The notes: a model not told the origin generated them from the letters alone. Shown: positions 9,192 to 17,189, counted from the stretch's first letter. The stretch: DNA of 29,671 bases from CAYSWH01 sp964434775 (GCA_964434775.1 CAYSWH010000021.1:1-29671); one strand, 5' to 3'. Made by a program: numbers and translations.

Positions 9192-9473
9192 ATGGAAGTA
9201 GTAAGAATTAATTATTTTGAGGCAGCTCCGGGAAAATCAAATGAACTATATGGTTTTTTAAATTACCTAAAAGCTTATATTTCAGCTTCTGAAGGTTGTC
9301 ATTCTTGCGAATTACTTAGAAGCGGAGACTCGGAAAACAATTTTGTAGTAATTGAGAAATGGGAATCTTCTGAATATCATCAAAAATCCCTGGAAAACTT
9401 CCCCCAGGAAAGAATGGAAGAGGCTCGCACACTTTTTAACTCTTCTCCCGGTGGACATTACTATTACTATTAA
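9192..9473 (+). CDS. Antibiotic biosynthesis monooxygenase (ABM) domain protein
   Basis: 93 residues, the usual size for a single ABM-fold protein (quinol monooxygenase YgiN and relatives). It has the expected order of features: a first strand with FEAAPGKSNELYGFL, the SASEGCHSCELL segment (family consensus is a Pro/Gly-Cys turn after a helix), then FVVIEKWESSEYHQKSL, where the W-E-S and following His are family hallmarks. ABM proteins are small cytoplasmic dimeric ferredoxin-like folds, some of which oxidise quinols or aromatic compounds without cofactors. The substrate cannot be deduced here, and the C-terminus HYYYY is unusual. The gene stands alone after the tRNA, with no Shine-Dalgarno before the ATG. 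Confidence 0.8.
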   Translation: MEVVRINYFEAAPGKSNELYGFLNYLKAYISASEGCHSCELLRSGDSENNFVVIEKWESSEYHQKSLENFPQERMEEARTLFNSSPGGHYYYY

Positions 9474-9603
9474 ATTCTGACTCGAGAATTAAAAAACTAT
9501 AATTTACTTTGATTAAAAATTATTCCAAATAAATTCCGGATCACCACTTATTTATATTTCAAAGAAAGATAAGCTGTCATTCAAAGAATGGTAAAACTAA
9601 TTT

Positions 9604-9981
9604 ATGAATTATCTCAGGAAGAACTATAAACTAATAATAGTTACATTAGTAGGATTTTTTACTTTCTTTTCTTCCGTCTTGTTATTACTTTCTTTAAATT
9701 CAACAAACGAAAGAGAATTTGATTCCGATACTTGGAAAAGAGGAGACAAAGCAGCCCGGGGATCTATGGTCAAAGATTTACAAGAGAAAAAAATACTACT
9801 TGATAAAAACCAAAATGAAGTAAAAATAGTTTTGGGAGAACCTGACCAAAGGAAAGAAAATGAATATATTTACTTAGTTGATTTGGGTACTAAATTTGGC
9901 AATGAAAATTGGAATTATTTCTTTCGAGTACGTTTTGACAAGCAAAATTCTAAAGTTGAAGAAACTCTCCTTACAGATTGA
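9604..9981 (+). CDS. Small membrane-anchored protein, SmpA/OmlA (BamE-like) fold suspected
   Basis: 125 residues. Residues 8-31 form a single hydrophobic signal-anchor (LIIVTLVGFFTFFSSVLLLL). There is no lipobox cysteine, so it is not a classical lipoprotein. The soluble part has the layout of SmpA/OmlA-like proteins: a helix ending MVKDLQ, the pair EVKIVLGEPDQR (the V-x-x-x-L-G-x-P-D motif), then strands YIYLVDLG and FFRVRFDKQNSKVEE. A candidate phylum without an outer membrane would not use it as BamE, so a stand-alone envelope role is more likely. It follows the ABM gene at 130 bases, which may or may not be one transcript. Confidence 0.7.
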   Translation: MNYLRKNYKLIIVTLVGFFTFFSSVLLLLSLNSTNEREFDSDTWKRGDKAARGSMVKDLQEKKILLDKNQNEVKIVLGEPDQRKENEYIYLVDLGTKFGNENWNYFFRVRFDKQNSKVEETLLTD

Positions 9982-10059
9982 TTTCTCTTACCCACAAGAA
10001 TAATAGTTTTCTATACCAAACCTATCCCAACTTTTAGCCATCTCCAAATATTTCTCCGT

Positions 10060-10189
10060 CACTTGCCAAGTGGTCATCCTGAAAAGTCGACGTCATCCTT
10101 GAATTTACCACACAGTCATCCTGAATTTATTTCAGGATCTATCTTCGAAGGGATTCCGAAACGAGTTCGGAATGAGCATATGACAAGTG
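10060..10189. repeat. MITE/REP-like palindromic element (about 130 bp)
   Basis: The two ends form an imperfect 24-base terminal inverted repeat, 10060-10083 against 10166-10189, with 18 of 24 positions matching; both begin CACTTG when read inward. Inside are three direct copies of GTCATCCT (10073, 10092, 10115). There are also two perfect hairpins with 8-bp arms and 5-base loops: ATCCTGAA/TTCAGGAT (10118-10138) and ATTCCGAA/TTCGGAAT (10153-10173). The core resembles palindromic intergenic repeats dispersed in many bacterial genomes. No transposase is present and no target-site duplication is clear. The open frame through it (10063-10275) is not a plausible gene. Confidence 0.7.
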
Positions 10190-10227
10190 TGCACAGGTTA
10201 TGTTCGGATCGACTATACCTGCAGAAT

Positions 10228-10259
10228 AAAAAAACACATACTAATGCAATGATTAGTAT
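10228..10259 (-). terminator. Rho-independent terminator of gyrB
   Basis: On the minus strand ATACTAAT-CATTGC-ATTAGTAT (10259-10238) forms an 8-bp stem, followed by GTG and a run of seven T. It lies 85 bases after the gyrB stop codon, so it is in the right place and orientation to end gyrB transcription. Confidence 0.7.
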
Positions 10260-10343
10260 ATCATGCAAAAGTTGAAGCCGGTTTATGGGTGTTAAATCCC
10301 AATTTATACTTCTAACATTAGTATAATTCCAAAGGTCAGTTAC

Positions 10344-12302
10344 CTACACCAAATCAACCTCGGCAAAAATGGCATTTTCCTCGATAAATTTCCTTCGAGG
10401 TTCGACTTCGCTCCCCATAAGGCGTTGGAATACTTCGTCAGCCATTTGAGCCTCTCCAACCGTAACCTGCCAAAGAAGTCTTTGGTTGGGATCCATAGTG
10501 GTTTCCCAAAGCTGTTCGGCATTCATTTCTCCAAGACCCTTGTAACGTTGCACTTCAAATTTAATTTCTTTTCCTTCGGATTCTTTTCTAACTTTCTCAA
10601 TTACAGTGTCCCTTTCTAAATCCGAGAATACATATTCAAATTTTTTCTTACTCCATTGTACCTTATATAGAGGAGGCCTGGCCATGTATACATAACCCTC
10701 TTCGATTAGCAGTCTCATGTATCGATAAAGAAAGGTTAAAAGTAAAGTAGTGATGTGAGCTCCATCCACATCGGCATCCGTCATGATAATGATTTTATGG
10801 TACCTTAACTTCTCAATATCAAATTTTTCTCCAATACCTGTGCCAAATGCAATAATCATGTTCTTGATACCTTCGTAATTAAGTATCTTATCCAAAGTTG
10901 CCTTTTCAGTGTTCAGGACCTTTCCTTTAAGGGGTAAAATGGCTTGAGTGTGTCTATCCCTACCTTGTTTAGCTGAACCTCCAGCCGAGTCTCCCTCAAC
11001 AATAAACAGTTCAGATTTCTCAGGATCCTTTTCGCCGCAATCAGCTAATTTTCCGGGCAAGGATAAGCTCTCAAGAACTCCCTTGCGAAGAACATTTTCT
11101 CTCGCAGCTCTAGCAGCCAACCTGGCTTTCATAGCTAATTGAGCTCTAATTATTATTCCTTGAGTAATCTGAGGATTTTCCTCCAAGAAAGTACCCAACT
11201 TATCAGAAATAATTCTATCCGTTAAAGTTCTGGCAACAGTGCTGCCCAATTTTACTTTTGACTGAGAAGTAAACTGAGGATCTTGCATCTTCAAAGATAA
11301 TACACACCTGAGACCTTCTTTCAAATCATCAGCAGCAAATTTATCGTCTTTTTTTAGAAGATTCTTTTGGACGGCAAAATTATTTATCAGCTTGGTGAAA
11401 GCGGTACGAAAACCCGTTACATGCATACCCCCTTCGGAATTAAACACTCCGTTTGTAAATGCAAAAAGCTTTTCGTTATAATCTTTGGAATAGGTTAAAG
11501 ACAACTCTAATTGGAAGCTTTCGTCCCCACCTTCTACCATTACAATAGGCATTTCTCTTTCTTCCTTTTTTGTAAGATGCTCCAAATAGGTTAAAATTCC
11601 CTCAGGATAACAAAAAGTAACTTCTTTACCTCCTTCCCTGATTTTGTCTAAGAAAGTTATTTTTAAACCTTTGTTAAGATAAGCGGTTTGTTTAAGCCCC
11701 TGTTCCAATTCTTTAGTATCAAAATTTACTTTTTCGAAGATAGTAAAGTCCGGTTTAAATCTAGTAATTGTTCCTGATTTCTGCCACACCTCATGTTCTT
11801 TTATCTCCGGATATTTCTGTGCAAATTCGTCTGTAGATAAGGCTTGAAGTTCACCGATCGTCTTTCCCTGCTTGAATTCAATATAATTGATTTGACTGTT
11901 GCGTAGAACCCAAACTTCCAGACGCTCGGAAAGAGCATTTACAACACTCGCTCCAACACCATGCAGTCCACCTGAAAATTTGTAATTATTCTGATCAAAC
12001 TTTCCCCCGGCATGTAAAACGGTCATAATCGTTTCCAAAGCTGTCTTTCCTGTTTTGGGATGAATATCAGTAGGTATTCCCCTTCCATCATCGGTAATAA
12101 TTACAGTATTATCTGCCTCAACAACAACCTTAATAGCCGTGGAATTATTGGCCATAAACTCGTCTACGGAGTTATCCAAGATTTCTCCTATACACCTGTG
12201 TAAACCTTCTTTACCGGTATTTCCGATGTACATTCCCGGTCTTTTTCTAACCGCTTCCAGCCCTTCCAGAACCGAAATATTTTTGGCATCATAATTATCC
12301 AT
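10344..12302 (-). CDS. gyrB: DNA gyrase subunit B
   Basis: ATPase subunit of DNA gyrase, which with GyrA introduces negative supercoils. Using the ATG at 12302 the protein is 652 residues and begins MDNYDAKNISVLEGLEAVRKRPGMYIG, the normal GyrB start; a longer frame from 12344 would add 14 atypical residues. The GHKL ATPase motifs are present in order: EILDNSVDE (catalytic Glu/Asn), DDGRGIP, HAGGKFD and GLHGVGASVVNAL. The Toprim domain follows with IVEGDSAGGSAKQGRDR and MTDADVDGAHI (metal-binding acidic residues). The end, ...RRKFIEENAIFAEVDLV, is typical of GyrB. It is shorter than the E. coli protein because it lacks the C-terminal insertion. ParE is the alternative, but the overall pattern favours GyrB. 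Confidence 0.95.
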   Translation of the reverse strand: MDNYDAKNISVLEGLEAVRKRPGMYIGNTGKEGLHRCIGEILDNSVDEFMANNSTAIKVVVEADNTVIITDDGRGIPTDIHPKTGKTALETIMTVLHAGGKFDQNNYKFSGGLHGVGASVVNALSERLEVWVLRNSQINYIEFKQGKTIGELQALSTDEFAQKYPEIKEHEVWQKSGTITRFKPDFTIFEKVNFDTKELEQGLKQTAYLNKGLKITFLDKIREGGKEVTFCYPEGILTYLEHLTKKEEREMPIVMVEGGDESFQLELSLTYSKDYNEKLFAFTNGVFNSEGGMHVTGFRTAFTKLINNFAVQKNLLKKDDKFAADDLKEGLRCVLSLKMQDPQFTSQSKVKLGSTVARTLTDRIISDKLGTFLEENPQITQGIIIRAQLAMKARLAARAARENVLRKGVLESLSLPGKLADCGEKDPEKSELFIVEGDSAGGSAKQGRDRHTQAILPLKGKVLNTEKATLDKILNYEGIKNMIIAFGTGIGEKFDIEKLRYHKIIIMTDADVDGAHITTLLLTFLYRYMRLLIEEGYVYMARPPLYKVQWSKKKFEYVFSDLERDTVIEKVRKESEGKEIKFEVQRYKGLGEMNAEQLWETTMDPNQRLLWQVTVGEAQMADEVFQRLMGSEVEPRRKFIEENAIFAEVDLV

Positions 12303-12729
12303 AAATGTATTTTTGTTAATAACTAAAAACCTTATTTCTATCAAAAAAATCGATTATTTGCGGGCTTTTGTCAAGAGTCCTGATTTTTTGGTAAAATTCA
12401 GTGTAGGTAGACGATACAGCATATTTACAAACCGCAAATATTATTATAATAAGTTTCAAAATGCAGCTTTAGAATAGATATAATGACTTCATTTCCCCTA
12501 TCTGCTTAACTTTTTACTTATAATGCCCAACCAAGATCTTTAGAAAAAGAATTTATTTCATTTCCAAAAATTATTAATGGTTTATAGGTTTAATCAATAT
12601 AGACAAAGCAAGATATTGCTGTTTATTACAAAAGACAAACAGACTGTCTTGACTAATTTGGGGTTATTCCTTAACTTTGACTAACTAGAATAGTAAAATT
12701 GAAGGTCAACTTAATTAGAAAGAAGGTAT
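12303..12729. other. Divergent gyrB-glmS intergenic region
   Basis: These 427 bases separate divergently transcribed gyrB and glmS. A minus-strand TTGACA (12374-12369) could be a gyrB -35 box, but no good -10 sits at the right distance. On the glmS side TTGACT occurs twice, without a clean -10. The sequence is very AT-rich. I saw no ORF of note, no tRNA, no SRP or RNase P RNA, and nothing resembling the glmS ribozyme. Confidence 0.5.
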
Positions 12730-14568
12730 ATGTGCGGAATAGTAGGTTATCAAGGTGCTAAAGAACAAATTGTGGATGTTTTGACTAACGGTCTAAAGAG
12801 GCTGGAGTACAGGGGATATGATTCTGCAGGAATAGCAATTATCACCGAAGATGAGAATATATATCACAAAAAAACAATGGGGAGGGTCAAAGTTTTGGAG
12901 GAATCAATCAAAAGTGATAATTTACCTGCATTTGACTCGGCGGGAATTGCTCACACCCGATGGGCCACGCACGGAGTGCCTTCAACCGTAAACGCTCATC
13001 CCCATTGCTCGGATGATAAAAAAATATGGCTTATCCATAACGGAATTATTGAAAACTATAAAGAGCTAAAAGAAATATTAATCAAGGACGGAATAAAATT
13101 TAATTCCCAAACAGATTCTGAAGTAATTGCTCACTTAATCAGAAAACACTATCAAGGAGACCTCAGGAAAGCCGTTTTGGAAGTCTTGTCCCAATTAATC
13201 GGAGCTTTTGCGATAGTAGTTATATGTGCTGATGAACCGGGAAGGTTGGTAGGAGCTAAAAAGGGAAGCCCTTTGGTTTTGGGTATCGGAAAAGATGAAT
13301 ACATTCTGGCCTCAGACGTAAGTGCCGTTATTTCCCGAACTAGAAAGGTTGTCTACTTGGAAGACGGGGAGATAATAGATATCTACGATAATAACTATCA
13401 GATCAGTAACTTTAATAATGAGAGCTTAAGTAAGTCCATTGAGACGGTCGATTGGGACGATGAGGCAGCGACTAAATCAGGATACGAACATTATTTAATG
13501 AAAGAGATAATGGAACAACCTAAAACAATTGAAGATTCCTGCAGAGGCAGGCTCCTGCTGGACGAAGGTAATGTTAAATTGGGTGGCCTAATGGACATTA
13601 ACGGAAGACTTCATAAAATAAAAAGAGTGATTTTAGTTGGTATTGGCACGGCGTATTACGCTTGTAAGCTAGGAGAAATTTATTTTGAAGATATTGCGGA
13701 CATTCCCTCTAAAGCTGAAATGAGTCCGGAATTTCGCTATAAAAATCCCTACATCGATGAAAACACTTGGGTTATTGCGGTAAGTCAATCCGGGGAAACC
13801 GCTGATACGATAGCAGCAATTCAAGAAGCTAAGAGAAAAGGTGCGTTAGTAACCGGAGTCGTCAATACAGTTGGCTCCACTATCAGTCGAATTACCGAAG
13901 CAGGAGTATATAACCATATCGGACCGGAAATCTCTGTAGCCTCAACCAAAGCGTTTACTTCCCAACTTACAATAATCATGTTGCACGCCATCATGCTTGG
14001 GCGAATTAGACATATGGGTCTGAGCGAAGGACAAAGGCTAATCAAGGAAATAAAAAAACTTCCTCAATTAGTAGAAAAAACACTCAAATTAAACAATCAA
14101 ATAGAAGAATTAGCTAAAAAATATTACAACTTTAACAACCTAATTTATATAGGAAGAAGATATAATTTTCCGATAGCTCTGGAAGGGGCACTCAAGATAA
14201 AAGAAATTAGCTATATTCACGCTGAAGGTCTGAGCGGTGGTGAATTAAAACACGGATTTATTGCTTTAATTGACGAAAATATGCCCACTATAGCTGTTGC
14301 TCTAAAAGACTCGGTTTATGAAAAACAATTAAGCAATATCGAAGAAATAAAGGCTCGTAACGGAACAGTCATTGCAATTGCAACCGAAGGAGATAAGCGA
14401 ATTCAAGAAATTGCCGATGATGTAATCTACATACCTGAATCAGAAGAAGAAATATATCCGATTTTAGTGACGGTAGCATTCCAACTTCTTGCTTATCATA
14501 CCAGTGTTTTAAAAGGTTTTGACGTGGATAAACCTCGGAATTTAGCTAAAAGTGTTACCGTAGAATAA
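12730..14568 (+). CDS. glmS: Glutamine--fructose-6-phosphate aminotransferase (isomerizing)
   Basis: Converts fructose-6-phosphate plus glutamine to glucosamine-6-phosphate, the entry to UDP-GlcNAc and peptidoglycan. It has 612 residues, close to the family's usual 608-610. The N-terminal Ntn glutaminase starts MCGIVGYQG with catalytic Cys2 after Met removal, then HTRWATHG (residues 75-82), the oxyanion pair Asn104-Gly105, and TDSEV (128-132). The C-terminal half has two SIS sugar-isomerase domains: VGIGTAYYACK, SQSGETADT, and HAEGLSGGELKHG. The end is DKPRNLAKSVTVE, including the lysine that forms the Schiff base with the sugar. The start has AGAAGG three bases before the ATG, the only Shine-Dalgarno-like sequence I found before a gene here. 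The gene converges on the next one with 36 bases between. Confidence 0.97.
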   Translation: MCGIVGYQGAKEQIVDVLTNGLKRLEYRGYDSAGIAIITEDENIYHKKTMGRVKVLEESIKSDNLPAFDSAGIAHTRWATHGVPSTVNAHPHCSDDKKIWLIHNGIIENYKELKEILIKDGIKFNSQTDSEVIAHLIRKHYQGDLRKAVLEVLSQLIGAFAIVVICADEPGRLVGAKKGSPLVLGIGKDEYILASDVSAVISRTRKVVYLEDGEIIDIYDNNYQISNFNNESLSKSIETVDWDDEAATKSGYEHYLMKEIMEQPKTIEDSCRGRLLLDEGNVKLGGLMDINGRLHKIKRVILVGIGTAYYACKLGEIYFEDIADIPSKAEMSPEFRYKNPYIDENTWVIAVSQSGETADTIAAIQEAKRKGALVTGVVNTVGSTISRITEAGVYNHIGPEISVASTKAFTSQLTIIMLHAIMLGRIRHMGLSEGQRLIKEIKKLPQLVEKTLKLNNQIEELAKKYYNFNNLIYIGRRYNFPIALEGALKIKEISYIHAEGLSGGELKHGFIALIDENMPTIAVALKDSVYEKQLSNIEEIKARNGTVIAIATEGDKRIQEIADDVIYIPESEEEIYPILVTVAFQLLAYHTSVLKGFDVDKPRNLAKSVTVE

Positions 14569-14604
14569 TTTACTTATACTAAAAAAGCATATAAGCGAAA
14601 ATAA

Positions 14605-15573
14605 TTAAGCAATAACAAAAGAATTAGGAATTTTAAATTCACTTTGGCAGATAGTATCCAATATTTCTTGCATTATCCGGTGAGAACTACCCCAATTTTG
14701 ATTTAAAAAGAATATAGGCAAGCCGGTCCTTAGAGCTTTGTATATATTCTCAAAAAGATTCTTAATAATGTTGGGAATGTTGGTTAAACTGCCGATATTA
14801 ATTAACAAATGGTTACCGTTTGTAATCTCCTTAAAAAAATCCAAATGAAGATTATAACTGAGCTGAATCTTTTCTTTACTACCCAATATTACTGCTTTTG
14901 CTCTGTTTACTTCGGAAATATCATTAATAAAGTTCACAGCTACTTTGTTAGGATGTTTTTGACCACCTAAAATCTGATTAATTACCGGTATCGGTTTATC
15001 CGGAATTTGAAATTCAGAATTACTTAAAGACCTTAAATTTTTCGGAACATGAGTCCCTATACTTTCATACAATGAAATATCATTATCGGTAATTCTTAAA
15101 ACGGACGGTAAGAAACCTGTAGCAGAAGGATTACTTTCAAGTATTTGAACATCTGAAAAAACTTCCTTGGCTACGGTATTATCGCTACAGTAAAGGTTTC
15201 TGGAAATAATTAGAGGAGAACCATAAAAATCTTGGTCGGATTTTTGGATTATATTATTTAATCGCCGATCTCCTGAATAATAGTACCTTTGCACAAATGA
15301 ATTCTTATCACTGTCTATCTCGATAATAAGAGGGCCGGGAGTTAACAAATCAATCCAAGCTCTAGTCGAAACAGGTAAAAAAATGTTTTCATGATATATT
15401 CTGTCAGTACCGGAAATAAACTTTACATAATTCGCACTGCTGTTCTTTTGATTCGTAAAAGATTGCAGATTGTGACTAAGAAAGAAGTAGATGGAATCAG
15501 TAGGTACGGCAATAGTTTTTTTTCGGTCAAGCAACTGAATAAAATCCTGCCCTTCTTCTTTTTGTTTATACAT
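14605..15573 (-). CDS. Divergent TsaC/Sua5 (YrdC)-like protein with extra C-terminal domain
   Basis: 322 residues. The first 180 keep the order of YrdC-fold signatures in degenerate form: VPTDSIY (residues 23-29; family PTDTVYGL), Lys51 and Arg58 where the K-x-R motif is expected, LTPGPLIIEI (77-86; family WPGPLT), PLIISRN (120-126; family SAN) and PSVLRI (156-161; family STVV). TsaC/Sua5 makes threonylcarbamoyl-AMP for t6A37 of tRNAs reading ANN codons. The weak conservation makes full activity uncertain; it may be a paralogue. Residues 205-322 carry an additional domain (AVILGSKEKIQL, HLLINIGSLTNIPNI, TGLPIFFLNQNW) that I do not recognise and that looks Rossmann-like. It converges with glmS, and there is no Shine-Dalgarno. 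Confidence 0.6.
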   Translation of the reverse strand: MYKQKEEGQDFIQLLDRKKTIAVPTDSIYFFLSHNLQSFTNQKNSSANYVKFISGTDRIYHENIFLPVSTRAWIDLLTPGPLIIEIDSDKNSFVQRYYYSGDRRLNNIIQKSDQDFYGSPLIISRNLYCSDNTVAKEVFSDVQILESNPSATGFLPSVLRITDNDISLYESIGTHVPKNLRSLSNSEFQIPDKPIPVINQILGGQKHPNKVAVNFINDISEVNRAKAVILGSKEKIQLSYNLHLDFFKEITNGNHLLINIGSLTNIPNIIKNLFENIYKALRTGLPIFFLNQNWGSSHRIMQEILDTICQSEFKIPNSFVIA

Positions 15574-15791
15574 AATTAATCCGCAAATGATTGATAGCTA
15601 ACCTAACAATAAAGCATATTTAATATCTTTTGACAAATATTATTTTCATGGGATCAATTGGAGAGTTTAAATTATCAAGCCAAACGAATCAGGTTTTTAT
15701 TTTTTTAAAAAACTCTTCTAGCAAGACCTTCTCAAAAATTAATGCCACAAAGGTTTAGATTAGTTCAAAATATCATTAATATGTATATTAA

Positions 15792-15822
15792 TACAAAGAA
15801 AAAGCACCCTTTTAGAGGGTGC
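15792..15822 (-). terminator. Rho-independent terminator of the 5S rRNA gene
   Basis: On the minus strand GCACCCT-CTAAA-AGGGTGC (15822-15804) forms a 7-bp GC-rich stem followed by TTTTTCTTT, starting 10 bases after the 3' end of the 5S rRNA. Confidence 0.85.
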
Positions 15823-15832
15823 CAAATCATAG

Positions 15833-15949
15833 TGTCAGCTTTTGCCTACTTTCCCCTAGCTCTGCAGCTAAGTATCATCAGCGGTGCCGCATTTCAAGAC
15901 TCTGTTCGGAATGGGAAGAGTTGGTTCCACAGTCCATGTAAAACTGACA
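15833..15949 (-). rRNA. rrf: 5S ribosomal RNA
   Basis: 117 bases on the minus strand. Diagnostic 5S segments are present in order: GGAACC, then TTCCCATTCCGAACAGAGTC, GAAATGCGGCACCGCTGATG, and GGGGAAAGTAGG. The ends TGTCAGTTTT and AAAAGCTGACA pair to form helix I with one bulged G, which defines the boundaries. No 23S or 16S sequence is adjacent: protein genes lie on both sides, so this 5S gene is unlinked from an rRNA operon within this window. It has its own promoter and terminator. Confidence 0.95.
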
Positions 15950-15954
15950 TTTCA

Positions 15955-15983
15955 AGTAGAGTAATTTTTTGTTTTTTTGTCAA
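15955..15983 (-). promoter_or_regulatory. Dedicated promoter of the 5S rRNA gene
   Basis: On the minus strand a perfect TTGACA (15983-15978) is followed after exactly 17 bases by TCTACT (15960-15955). The mature 5S 5' end (15949) lies only 6 bases beyond, so transcription probably starts at or very near the mature end. Confidence 0.7.
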
Positions 15984-16151
15984 GGGTGAATTCAGTTTAG
16001 TTTCTTAATAGAGGTAAACTTTCTTAAGATTTTGATCATTTGGGGCTTTACGAAATCCTCAAATAGGCGAAGGAAATAGATTTAGGCATTAAAGTCGTCA
16101 AAAAAACACCAAAAGGCAGGATGCATTTAAGACATCTAACAATCGAAAAAA

Positions 16152-16877
16152 CTAAGATTCGTAACCGTAACCTCCGGTTCTGATTGTAATCAAGTTTGCA
16201 GGCTCTTTAGTCGATTCTTCAGCTGTCGGTTCTTCCTGGTAAACTAGTTCTTCAGGTTCAGGTTCTTGTGTAAGAATACTGCTGTTAATATCGACCAAAA
16301 GTGCATCTTCTCCATAGCCCGGGTAATTTACTACCTCATAAGAAGCCCCATCACTAAGGCCTGCAATAAATCCTTCAACTTCAAGTACACAAGTTCCGTC
16401 TATGGGATAACTGAAGAAATATTCTCCGGAAACGAGGTCAGTAATAGGGCTTTCATTTTGAGAGTACAAAGTACTGTTTTGGTCGTCAGACCAAATGCAT
16501 AACTCAGTAACTCCTTCGCCGATTACGACTTCGACACCGCTTTGAATCGGACGGTTAATACTAACTGCCGGAAAGTCCGGAGAAGGGGTACTGTTAGGAT
16601 TGGGACTTATAATTACCTCACTGGTTAAACCGTCATTGATAGTCACGGTAGTCTCATCAACATAAACCGGAGAAAATTCATATATTGAGGCAGAACAGTC
16701 GGCCATGCCGCCGGAAAAAGTTCCATCCACAAAACGTAAAGTATATTCTCCAGCATCTAGATCAACACTTCTTACTTCACCCGGAGCCAAGGTACTGTTT
16801 AATACGGGAGTTAATTCTTCACAAATAGCAACTGACAAATTAGTTGGGTCTTCGGCAGAAAACCGATTATCCACCAC
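16152..16877 (-). CDS. Secreted acidic protein of unknown function, mature part (frameshifted)
   Basis: About 241 codons. The only early start is a GTG that overlaps the stop of the preceding signal-peptide ORF (TAGTG). No family recognised. The product is acidic, beta-rich and has four cysteines (19, 61, 126, 162). It seems to contain two related segments of about 90 residues: first ELTPVLNSTLAPGEVRSVDL...GEYTLRFVDG..DC, then ELCIWSDDQNSTLYSQNES...GEYFFSYPIDGTC. Each has a charged loop followed by GEY and a hydrophobic strand ending near Cys. The last 40 residues are Glu/Pro/Thr-rich. It lacks its own signal peptide, and the frame is protein-like upstream of the GTG (SCRTIV) until a TGA at 16893-16895. 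It is best read as the continuation of the ORF at 16877-16987. Confidence 0.7.
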   Translation of the reverse strand: MVDNRFSAEDPTNLSVAICEELTPVLNSTLAPGEVRSVDLDAGEYTLRFVDGTFSGGMADCSASIYEFSPVYVDETTVTINDGLTSEVIISPNPNSTPSPDFPAVSINRPIQSGVEVVIGEGVTELCIWSDDQNSTLYSQNESPITDLVSGEYFFSYPIDGTCVLEVEGFIAGLSDGASYEVVNYPGYGEDALLVDINSSILTQEPEPEELVYQEEPTAEESTKEPANLITIRTGGYGYES

Positions 16878-16987
16878 TATGGTTCTGCAGCTTCAGCATC
16901 AATCGAGCTTAAAGCTGTAAAGCCAAAAAGGCTACAAATGCCTACTGCAAAAAAGGCAGCAAATATTTTTCTTGAATTAATGTTCAT
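16877..16987 (-). CDS. Signal peptide of the secreted protein (separated from the mature part by a frameshift)
   Basis: 36 residues starting at the ATG at 16987. The n-region MNINSRK, hydrophobic core IFAAFFAVGICSLFGFTALS and the site AEA-AEP form a textbook Sec signal peptide. The frame then hits TAG at 16879-16877 exactly where a mature protein should begin. A -1 shift (equivalent to one missing base) joins AEP to IVVDNRFSAEDP and gives a normal secreted protein of about 277 residues. A longer frame from 17086 exists but begins with untypical sequence overlapping the promoter. Frameshift mutation or sequence error is most likely; a start-stop coupling at TAGTG is the alternative. Confidence 0.7.
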   Translation of the reverse strand: MNINSRKIFAAFFAVGICSLFGFTALSSIDAEAAEP

Positions 16988-17039
16988 ATGAATGTCGTTT
17001 ACTTCATTATAATTATCTCTAAATAAACTCAGTCCAGTC

Positions 17040-17068
17040 ACTTTATAGAAAAAAAATCGCTTTGTCAA
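17040..17068 (-). promoter_or_regulatory. Putative promoter of the secreted-protein gene
   Basis: On the minus strand a perfect TTGACA (17068-17063) is followed by TAAAGT (17045-17040) at 17 bases; TATAAA also occurs at 15 bases. A further TATAAT closer to the ATG (around 17010) could serve a shorter leader. Confidence 0.45.
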
Positions 17069-17118
17069 ACAACAGTATTGTGGCATCCGTATTCTATCTA
17101 TTAAAGCTAAAAAGTAGC

Positions 17119-17147
17119 TTGCATAAATTTGCCGTATTAGTTTTAAT
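17119..17147 (+). promoter_or_regulatory. Putative promoter of the Na+/Ca2+ exchanger-family gene
   Basis: TTGCAT (17119-17124), a 17-base spacer, and TTTAAT (17142-17147), about 42 bases before the ATG at 17190. Confidence 0.4.
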
Positions 17148-17189
17148 TGCCAAATCTAAATATAGAATCCATTCTTAAAAATTGATATT

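Noticed and set aside
10063..10275. Open frame of 70 codons across the repeat element
   Set aside because: It consists of the palindromic repeat itself, with no start signal and no protein-like composition.
12345..12729. glmS ribozyme or other riboswitch upstream of glmS
   Set aside because: The region is AT-rich without the G/C-rich conserved core or pseudoknot elements; only a Shine-Dalgarno-like AGAAGG is seen.
15742..16008. Open frame of 88 codons on the plus strand
   Set aside because: It overlaps the 5S rRNA, its promoter and its terminator on the opposite strand.
17087..17189. Upstream extension of the signal-peptide ORF to 17086 (MPQYCCLTKR...)
   Set aside because: It would run through a TTGACA-type promoter and place 33 odd residues before a perfect signal peptide at 16987.
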